This document shows positions 12,247-22,100 of a stretch of DNA of 64,000 bases, piece by piece. Each line of letters begins with the position of its first letter. Within the stretch, counting starts at the first letter, position 1. The notes below the pieces were generated by a model, which worked only from the letters and a program-made list of their open reading frames with translations, did not search any database and had not been told where the DNA came from. The position numbers and the translations under genes were made by a program. The DNA is taken from assembly GCA_958450365.1 (NCBI GenBank), contig CAUEEP010000757.1:62001-126000 (forward strand), read 5' to 3'. Source of the stretch: Mesorhabditis belari. Its lineage: Eukaryota; Nematoda; Chromadorea; Rhabditida; Rhabditidae.

Positions 12247-12460
12247 CTAGGGAATTTTGTTAACTTATCGTTGCGTTTCAACCCGGAAAATAGCCTATTT
12301 AATGCAGTTTTTCATGCTGATTCCGAATCTGCAATCAGTTTTTGCCAAACGCTACTCTATAGCGAGATCTTTGGCATACAGGCATAAGCATGAAAAACTG
12401 CATTAGATAAGCTATTTCCCGAGTCAAAAAAAGCCACGATAAGTTAACAAAATTCCTTAG
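12247..12460. mobile_element. Fold-back MITE, ~214 bp
   Basis: The left arm starts CTAGGGAATTTTGTTAACTT and the right end is its near-exact reverse complement (AAGTTAACAAAATTCCTTAG). The arms extend about 90 bp each and include GCAGTTTTTCATGCT. The centre is about 30 bp. This is a typical small palindromic DNA transposon derivative. Confidence 0.8.
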
Positions 12461-12815
12461 TAAGATGCATATTTTAGCTTTTAAAGACAATCAGCTATGG
12501 AAAAGCAATAATCTTTAAATTCACTGAATCTTTTCCATCGTTTAGGGGCAAACTTTGTGCAACCTTAAGCTTTTCAACTTTGAAAGCTCTAGTTTGACAG
12601 AGTTGTTTGCTTGCTATTATATTATATATAAGTTTAGCATTTTCTGTTGCTTACAGGGGAAATCGAAACAATTATCAGATCGATTTTTGAGATTGAAAGA
12701 ATTGATGATTTTTAGATTGAAGAAAATCTCGATTCATCTCATTTAAAATCCCTTCACTATTTCGATTTTGAATTTCAAAATCGCCATGAAAAGAAAACTC
12801 AATGAATCAAGAGAA

Positions 12816-12923
12816 CAATTGACTAAACTTTTAAAGACAATCAACTATGGAAAGGCAATGTTCTTAAATCTTAAAGATCATTGCCTTTCCATAGTTGATT
12901 GTCTTTAAAAGTTTAGTCAATTG
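12816..12923. repeat. Perfect 45-bp hairpin
   Basis: The arm 12816-12860 is the exact reverse complement of 12879-12923, with an 18-base loop. The stem includes GACAATCAACTATGGAAAGG. A partial relative of one arm (AAAGACAATCAGCTATGG) lies near 12484. Perfect pairing over 45 bp means it is young or under constraint. It could be a MITE core or a hairpin RNA source; nothing here decides between these. Confidence 0.75.
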
Positions 12924-13117
12924 TTTAGTCAATTCACTTTTTCTCGTTTATATTATCTATTGAAAATTCTATTCTACAATGAATCTTTAACAAGTTTTCT
13001 CCCTTTTTTTAATGTTTTTTCAATTTAAAATAATAAACATCTTTACTAAAGCAATAAAAGTAAAAAAAAAATAAAATGCATGACATTGACCAAAAAAATC
13101 GACCAAAAGAAAAAAAA

Positions 13118-16100
13118 CTATAAAGGAGGCAAAGTTTTCCCTCTCGGTCCACCGGGTGCTTGTAATGGAGAATGGGGTCTTTGGAATGGATGAGGAGCTT
13201 CTAATGAACAAGTTGCAAGGGAAGATGGAATAGGAAACGATGGATTATGAAATGAAGCGATTGCTTTCTCTGTCACAGCTTCGACAGCTTTCGCTGCTTC
13301 GAGATGAGCAAGACGAGCCATTTCGATTTCTTCCATTGGGACAGTTGTGCTAGAAATTGGGATTTGAAACTACGATTAAGTAAAAAGTGATTGTTCTTTT
13401 TAAAATCTGAATCAAGATCTGAATTTGTAATGAATTTTGTTTTGTTTGCTTTGTAAATGGAAAAGATATTCAGCTAAGAAGCTTAGATAAAAGGCTAAGG
13501 CTAATTTAGACGAATTTCTGTATCAATCATTGACAGATTGATTTCAATATGATCAATCCAATATAGAGCATTCAAATAAATCATTTACTTGTCTTGTCCA
13601 ATTGAAGAAATTGATGAAAGTTCAGAGATTTCTTCATCGTGCTTTTGAAGGCTTTCCTTTCGACTTGCTAGGATTCGTTGTCTTTCATCAGCATCCTGAA
13701 AACTCTTGGTTTTTCAATTGTTATTTATTTAAGTTATTTAGCAAAACCAAAAGCCTTACTTGTGCTTCGATCATTGCTGAAATCGCTTTATACGAATCTC
13801 GAGAGCTTTTCAGTAGCTCTTCAACTCCATCCAACCAATAAGTCAATAAAGTGCCAATTCCCTAAAATTCATTTTTAGCAAAATCAAATCAATTCTCGTA
13901 CATCAATCTTGACACTTCCCCTTGGAGAGCACTTGAATTCAGGGAATCTCGCTGTCAACAATTGATAGCTTTTGAAAGAAATCTGGATTCGATCCGGCTG
14001 TCCACTGTTTTCCATCTTTGCAGCTATTGTAGCCTGAATTGTTTTAATTAAGTCGAATTCTATCGAAAATAGCCAAAAAATTGTACCGTTTCCCCGAAAA
14101 CACAATATCTTGGGGCACTGATTCCGACAACTCCTGTAAAAACTGGGCCTGTATTAAAACCCCATCGACAATGAAGATATTGTCCAGGTCGATGCGGGAT
14201 CTCGAAATCGTAGAGGAACTGAAATTTTGATGTCAACCATAAATGTAGGAGTAAATCTACGTCTAAACTAATGAACTAAGTCTAAACTAAAATTGTTCCT
14301 CAAAATCGACCTCTCTTTGCTGAAGAGCCACTGTGGCAATGTCTCTCACGTGATCGGTTTTACTTGGAATTGGCACACCCGATGCAACCATGTAAGCATC
14401 ACCGATTGTTTCAATCTAGAAGTATATCAGTGCTGAAAAAGTCTTCAAATTCCGTAAATATGGTGCGAGGGATTGATTGAAATTGATTGAAAAATTGATT
14501 GAAATTGAAGAATTGAAAAATTGATTACCAACCCAACTTTTTCAAAAAGCAAAAGAATTAGTCACGGGAGCATTCGAAGCCAAGCTAAAAAAAAGCCTTC
14601 TAAGTTCCTTATCCTAGCACACTAGCCTCTAGACCACCAATGGAGCTGAACAGGTTCTTTGTGGTAACCCTATGAAGAGTTCAAAGGCAATTTTTAAGGG
14701 AATTTTCAATGTCACATTTCTTGCGACTGTGTGGGCATTTGGAGTTAATTTTTACAGATTCAGAATCAGCATAGCCGATTCTATAAGGTGCACTTGGACA
14801 AAAAGCGATTCTGAACTTTGAGCTGATGTTAGATTAAACCAAAAAGAGTTTCTCCCTAGCCAGTAAAGTACCTTGTAACAAGTGTGTTCAGCGATGATTT
14901 TGTCGAAACTTTGAAACATTCCTGACAAGAGAGCCACCACCTGAAGGATTGATATTCAATTCTTGACGAATTTCTGTTTTCTTACCTCCATCGGTTGTGA
15001 TTCAGAGCACAACGAGGTGAAACCGACAATGTCTGAGTAAAGAATTGTCGCCGATTTGTAAGTTTTTGGATCAACTCGTCGACCAACTTTCAGCTCATCA
15101 GCGACGGTTCTAAAAAAACGTTTTTCTAAAATTACCTTAATAACAAACTTTGGTAACAATTCACTGAGCAATGCTTCGGCTTTCCTCTGTTCATCCTCCA
15201 ATTGACCCGTTCGCTCTTTTACCAAATTCTCCAAATTATTCGTGTACTATAAAGGCATATTTTATCAAATTTATATTCAATTTCTTTACTTGTTCAAGAT
15301 TTTTGATCATTTGATCCACTAGCGATCCACTCATTTTCAGCGTCGCATCAGTGATCTTTCTTGCGAGATTTGTGTCCGGTCGAAGTTCGACTTTACCCGA
15401 CCAACATTTATGCATTAAACCGATAAGATCGGGGTGAACATCATTGGATTCGGGAAGGGTTGGATACACAGGAACCTAGAGATATAAACCTATAAGATAA
15501 GGTAGGTTTTTTTAAAATTTATTATTATTCTGAATATATAGAACCATAAAGTTCCTTCAATATTAGGTTGGAAAGGTTAAAAGTGTGAATTTTCTTTTCT
15601 TCTCTTCTTATCAGTATTCCTCAGCATCAAAAACATTCGGATAAAAAGGGACTTGCTTATGTCAATCTTCAACTATTGATTACTAAAAATCCTCAATAAG
15701 ATATTGATATTTTATGTTTTATTTTTTGTCTTTCTTTGAAGGCATCCAATAGAAAGGCTATCTTCGGCATGGCTTAGGCTTAGGCTTAGGCTTAGGCTCA
15801 GGCTTAGACTTAGGCTTAGACTTAGGCTTAGACTTAGGCTTAGGCTTAGGCTCAGGCTTAGACTTAGGCTTAGACTTAGGCTTAGACTTAGGCTTAGGCT
15901 TAGGCTTAGGCTCAGTTAATTCCACCTTATCTACTATCTTATCTACTATCTGTCCTTTTGTTTCACTTCAAGAAAAATTCCACTACCATCCGTGCTTATG
16001 GGGAGATTAATCATTTTTATGCGTAAGGTTCACTTAGTCGAACAGCCGCTTACAAATGGTTCGATCTTTTTGAGAAAGGCGACTTTTCCCTAGAGGAAGA

Positions 16101-19100
16101 GGCGAGGAATGGGAGCGTGAGTGACTTCAATGAAACGACTCTAACTGAGTTCATGCGAATCGACTGAGACAACAACTAAAGGCCACTCATACAACAGTGA
16201 TAACCCATCTTCATTCAATGGGAATGATTTTGAAATTTGGCGCCTGAGTTCCCCATGTGCTCACAGATGTGATGAGATTGCAGCGCCTCACAATTTCTAC
16301 CGTCCTACTCTTCCGGTATAACAGATCTTCCTTTCTTCCACATGTGATTACTGGTGATGAGAAGTGGGTACTTTATATCAACTATCGGAGACACAAGCAG
16401 TAGATCGGTTCCGACGAGCAAACTTGAGCCCAAGCCAGAATTGCACCAGAAGAAGATTATGTTGTGCATTTGGTGGGATCTGGGTGGAGTAGTTTATTGA
16501 GAGTTGCTACCTGAAGGCACGACTGTCACAGCTTTTCTGTACTCAGAATAGCTGGATCAGGTCGCCGAACAAATCACAAAAAATCGGCCAAATCATGGAA
16601 AGTTCCTCTCTTGTATGACAATGCAAGATCTCATGTTGCAAATTTGACTCAACAAAAATTGAAGGAGCTGAGCTGGGAAGTTCTCCATCATCCACCGTAT
16701 AGCCCCAACCTTGCTCCCTCTGATTTTCATCTTTTCCGGAAGCTGGACTCGATGGGGAGCACTTCGGAGATCGCGTCGAGACCGAAAATTAGCTCCGCGA
16801 CTTCTTTGACGCGCAACACAAGAATTTCTGGGAGAAGGGGATTCGTGCTCTACCAAATAAATGGCAACAAATAATAGATAATGGTGATTACCTTGGATAA
16901 ATGTGTGCTTTGGTTTTTTGAGAAAAATACAGTGCAAAAAATTCTCACTTTGACTGTTCCAACCTAATAGAATGCCAGCCCCATAATGACGGGCGTACAG
17001 TCACGTAGTCTAACTTTAAACGTCCCGTTCTCCCCACTACTTTAAGCTACGGTGTGCGCAATGGTATCAAATGATAGCCCTTGAACTCTAGTATTTTTTG
17101 GTACTAAAAGTGTAGCTAGGAAAACTCTAGGGACTGAGAAAAAGATGAGTTCTAAAAGGAAGTTAGTTGCGCGACTCTACGATGGGATGGCATTCTATTC
17201 GAGTATTTACGGGATTTAAATCATCCTGAATTAGTTCTAAAGATCAATTTCACAAACCTGTACTTCAGCTTGTTCACAGAGAATCAAATTGTCCTCATCG
17301 GATAGAATCGCATCGTCAATTTCGGCGGCTTTTCTTCGGAAAAGAATTTCATAGAGAATCATCCCAAATGAGTAGATATCGGCGCCTTGACCCTGAAAAA
17401 GAAAGAGTACACTTTCTTTAAGAACTTTAACCACTCAAATTTCTACCTACCATGGTTAAGAGCCCTGTATCTTAGTCGGAAGGTTAAGGATTCAATCCCG
17501 GCTAGTTTATTGCTTCTTTTCCCCCTACATTTAGAGCTTGTGCTTGTTTGTACCAAATTATTTGTGCGAACAAATGTTTTTTTTAAAATCAATGACCTGC
17601 TTTTGATTCAATTGTATTGCTTCGACTCGATTCGTGTACATCATCGTTTTTAAAGCTTTCCGAAATTCAGGTGCATAGTAGTGAAGTTCTAAAAGATGTT
17701 CGATTTTAAGATTGACTTTTATCGCTTTACCAGAATTCGCTATAATCGGTGCACCATCAAGTGTCGAGATCACCGAGTTATTTTTCCATCTGAGAGTTTC
17801 CAAAATCCCCCAAAGAATTTCTCCATTCACTCACCGAAACAATAATTTGCTCATTCCAAAACCGGATAACTTCAAAATCCAGTGTGAATCGATGAGGCAA
17901 TTCGTCGGGGTTAACATTCCATGATAAACGAGACCAGATGAGTGGATGAAGTCAAGACCCTAGAAATGAAATGAATGGTTTTTCATTGATTTATTTAAAT
18001 TACCGTATTTCTTCGAATAGAAGACCGGGTAAAGAGGATCATCGCGTACTCCTGCGTAGCAGCTCTTTTTAAAATCTCTTTTCTGCATAAAAGCTTTCAA
18101 TCAAGTGCTATAGAGCTGGAAAATGGCTCAAAAATCTGTTAGCTCATGTGGTATTTTTGAGCCATTTTTCAGCTCTATACCACTTGATTGAAAGCTTTTA
18201 TGCAGAAAAGAAATTTCAAAAAGGGCTGCTACGCAGGAGTACGCGATCATACTCTTTACCCGGTCTTCTATTCGAAGAAATACGGTATATAAAACTCACC
18301 TTGAGAATATCTCTCACAAAAGCACCCTTGAAATTATTATCGAAAGCCGGAATACCGTCATCGTCTTTTTTTGAGTCAAAGATCACATCATTTAAAGTAC
18401 CACTGGAAAATTTTTTTCTGTACAATTTGAGTAAGGTGTTGATGATAAAAATCTAAAGAAAATGGGAGATTTATAGAGTTTTGTCGACTCATCATTATTG
18501 AGAGCTAGATTTTAATGTATTGTTATTGTCTTTTCTTCAATGATCTCAATTTGGAACTAATTTTAATTTACGTGCTGTAGAATCAAGAATTTTTAGAGCC
18601 AAGATTTTAGAGCAAATCCAGTCAAATTTCACGCTAGGAATCAGCCCAGGGCCTGGTCGCAGAAAATCGGCTTAGCCGCTTCTTCCACACGTGATTACTG
18701 GTGATGAGAAGTGGGTACTTTATATCAACTATCGGAGACACAAGCAGTGGATCGGTCCCTTCCAGTGGATCGGTCCCTTGGATGGGACCATTCCAAAAGG
18801 GACTTTATCCCGGACGGGTTTGCTAGATCGCGAGCGATTACTTAGACGCAAAAAGAACACCTCGCTGGTCAGTTACAGTCATTTTTTCTTTTCTTTTTCC
18901 ACAGGGAATTTTAGAATTTGCCTAGAATAATGTCAAACCGAAAACAGTGACTCCACATAACGAATAGATGTTGTGATCGATCAAAGCAGAGCCCCATGAA
19001 AGCATTGAGGTTATCGTGTGACATTTGCTTAATCTGAAAACAAATTATATCTATTTTTCATCAATTACCTTCAAGTTTCTCTTTTTAAGCTCTTTTCTTC

Positions 19101-22100
19101 AAGTTTTACTTATCAATTCATCAATCTTTCATCAATTACCTTTAAATTTCTCTTCAAGCTCTCTTCTTCAAGTTTTACCTACCAACTCAACAATCTTCCA
19201 TCAATTATCTTCAAGTTCCTCTCTTCAAGCTCTCTTTTTCAAGCTTTACTTATCAATTCATCAACCTTTCATCAATTATCTTCAGGTTTCTCTCTTCAAG
19301 TTCTCTTCTTCAAGTTTTACCTACCAAGTACAACCAATGCATTTCGTGTCGATTGAAAACAAGTTTCTCTTTCAAACTGTAACTCTCCACCACCACATAT
19401 GCTTGATCAATTGTAGCCAATTGACGGGATTTCAACGATTCTCGCAGTTTCCTCTGAAAATTGCTTTATCAACTTTAAATTCCAAATTCTCTATCGACCT
19501 CAGCTGCTTTATCTTCTAATTGTTGCTGAAGACTGTGAATGGAAAGTTGTTGGCTCTAAAATGAGGCTTGAACTGAACATCTGGCTGATAAACGATTCAT
19601 TTTGGGATTCTTTTATAGCTTACCCCAATTGCTGTTGACTCAACGTCAACCATTTTAACCATATTCACCGGAATCGCCCATGGCATTGAAGCTGTTTCAC
19701 CGGATCTCCTAAAACATTTGATTTCTAATATAGATTTATAATATTTTTGAAATTGTTCATCTACAATATCCACTTACATTCGTCGAATCGCTAACACAGA
19801 AACAATGCAAATGATAATCGCTGTCATAACAGCTGCAATGATGATTACAGTGCTGAAAATGGAAATTGAAATGTGTCAAGAATCAAATTTCATATTTTAA
19901 ATAATTAAATAAACATTTACTTTATAAAATTAGAGTTTTGAATGGTTTCTGAAAGAATAATTGCAATTAATATCTAATTTTTAACTTTATAATCAAGTTT
20001 TGTTTAATTAATAACAATTTCTATACCTTGTTTGATCACAAAGCTCTCCAGAGAATCCACAAGGAGGCATACTTGCAGGAAAGCGTCCGGCCGTTGTCGG
20101 ATCCAATGCTGAGATCGCTGTCTAAACCCAAATCATTCACAAACTAATGAACACTTTTACAAACAACCAAAAGCTCTAAATGTAGAGGGGAAAAAGCCAA
20201 TAATCTAGCTGGAATTGAACCTTTCCAGAGCCCTTAGCCATTCGATCATTCGATTTAACTTACCAATGAAAAACATGGAGACGTATCATTGCCACAGTTT
20301 GTCGAATTCTGGACAATGATTGTGCCAAGTGGAAGCACGTTTGTCAAGTTATCATTTGTGACATAATATGGCTTAAATGGAGATAACCGAATATTCTGCG
20401 AGGTGAAATAGATTTGACCAAATGGACCTAAACAAAACAAAAAACTTTTACAGTGATTTTTCTTAATTTAAACCTTGAATCGAATGTGATCCGATTGTTT
20501 GACTGACACTGAAGTCTAGTGGTTCTTCATTCGATTGATTAGCGATAACTGATCCAATTGCTTGTCCATAAACAATCACCGATTCATAGAGTTGAAGATA
20601 GAAGAGCTGGGTTTCCTGGAAAATTTAGCTTTAGTGAGGTATGTTGTAGATTCGGAATGTGTAACTTTCATTTACTCCCGGTTTCATATTAGATCTTACA
20701 TCAATTAACAAGATCTAATGCTTTCTAATAATAATATGTTTTCTAAACGTTTCAATTTTCAAAGAGCACTTTTCTATTCTACTATTGAAGAAAATTGAAG
20801 AAAAATTCTAAAATTTGAGTAAATTTATGCTTTGCATTTTGTAGTAAAGGACAAAAGCACTGAAATGTCTCTTTTATCTGTTAAATCATCGCATCAATCT
20901 CGTTCTACTACACTAAAATTTGTCTTAATCTTTTTAAATCATTAAAATTGCAATTTTCAAGCGAATATCCCCGTCTCTTCAAATGTTTTTCGAGAAAAAA
21001 AAATTGAATGGTTTAAGAATGAAATGAAGAATTTCGTTTAATTAAAGTCAATTACAATCTTTGAATGTAAAATTTGATTTTGATAAATAAAGGGGTTCGA
21101 ATTTTGGATTGGAAGCAAATGATTGATACACATGGGGTAACAGAATAGTATCTTTCAAAGTTTCAACCTTGCATCCAGTTTCTAAATCTACTTGATTGTA
21201 ACCCTTTACAATAACTTGCTCCCAAACGACATACGAGAAATTCAGTCGCTTTTCATATTCAAGAAACGTATCGATGCTTTAGATCTAGTGGCTCTTTGCC
21301 GTAAGTAATTGGCTTATTGATTTCAGTATGTATTGTATGATTAAGTATCACTGTGCATTTCTCTATCATTTCTTTCACTTTATCGTTTGAATAAAGTATT
21401 ATTATTATTATAACCTTTATAAATTCGAAGAGCAACGAAGATGGGTAGTTAGTTCAATTACGAATGAATTCTTAGATTCAAACTAGACTGAACATTGCCT
21501 GAATTTTATTTAACCGAATTTTTGATTAACTTTAGAACTTTAGAATATTTTTTGATTTAATTCTCGATTCTTACAGTTGTTTTCTTGTAGTTGGAAAATG
21601 ATTTTTAACGATTTCCTAAATTTTATGGTACTTTGATTTGAAAAATTCTTCAAATCCAATCAAAATTTCGAGTTTTAATGAAACAATCAGCCGGGATTGA
21701 TTCGATTTTCTTTCCATTTCTTTCAATTTCTTTCCATCTCTTTCAATTTCTTTCAATTTCTTTCAATTTCTTTCAATTTCTTTCCATTTCTTTCAATTTC
21801 TTTCAATTTCTTTCAATTTCTTTCCATTTCTTTCAATTTCTTTCCTTTTCTTTCCACTTCTTTCTATTTCTTTCCATTTCTTTCAATTTCCTTCCATTTC
21901 TTTCCATTTCTTTCATAATCTTCCCTCAAATTGTCCTAGACTCTAATCTGGGCATTGTTTTTCATAAATGAATCGAGGATTTTGTTCATCAAATGAAAAG
22001 TTTTGCTCGAATTTCTTTATCCATGTTTTTCTCATCATTTCACTCAAAAAAAGAGCAATCTGTACAGTTACTAGGCGACAAATGACTATTGAAAAGACTA

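Larger units (their letters stand above)
1..13117. other. Gene-poor, repeat-rich intergenic region
   Basis: I find no chain of exons with protein-like content here on either strand. The open frames present are short, low in complexity or lie inside repeats. What can be supported is a set of inverted-repeat elements, direct duplications, minisatellites and hairpins, listed separately. The stretches 1-776, 2650-4070, 6011-6950 and 8740-10220 show nothing beyond AT-rich sequence and short local repeats. An unrecognised fast-evolving gene or a non-coding RNA gene cannot be excluded. Confidence 0.6.
15563..16967 (+). mobile_element. Degenerate mariner in a cyclase intron
   Basis: The ends TTAGGTTGGAA (15563) and TTCCAACCTAA (16957-16967) are inverted, flanked by TA on both sides (15561-15562, 16968-16969). 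They lie inside the 17257-15476 intron of the cyclase gene, in opposite orientation to that gene. The end sequence resembles that of the mariner at 49815-51057 but is not the same family copy. The transposase is broken (see 15964-16900), and a TTAGGC tract sits between the left end and the coding part. Confidence 0.85.

Noticed and set aside
19921..19948. Possible extra cyclase exon just before the membrane segment
   Set aside because: It has a good acceptor and a GTAAATG donor, but joining it to the preceding exon (phase 2) gives a stop at once. Skipping it joins 20027 to 19852 in frame directly into the membrane helix.
21678..21971. Phe/Ser-rich open frames resembling membrane proteins
   Set aside because: They come from the pyrimidine-rich TTTCTTTCAATT repeat inside a cyclase intron.
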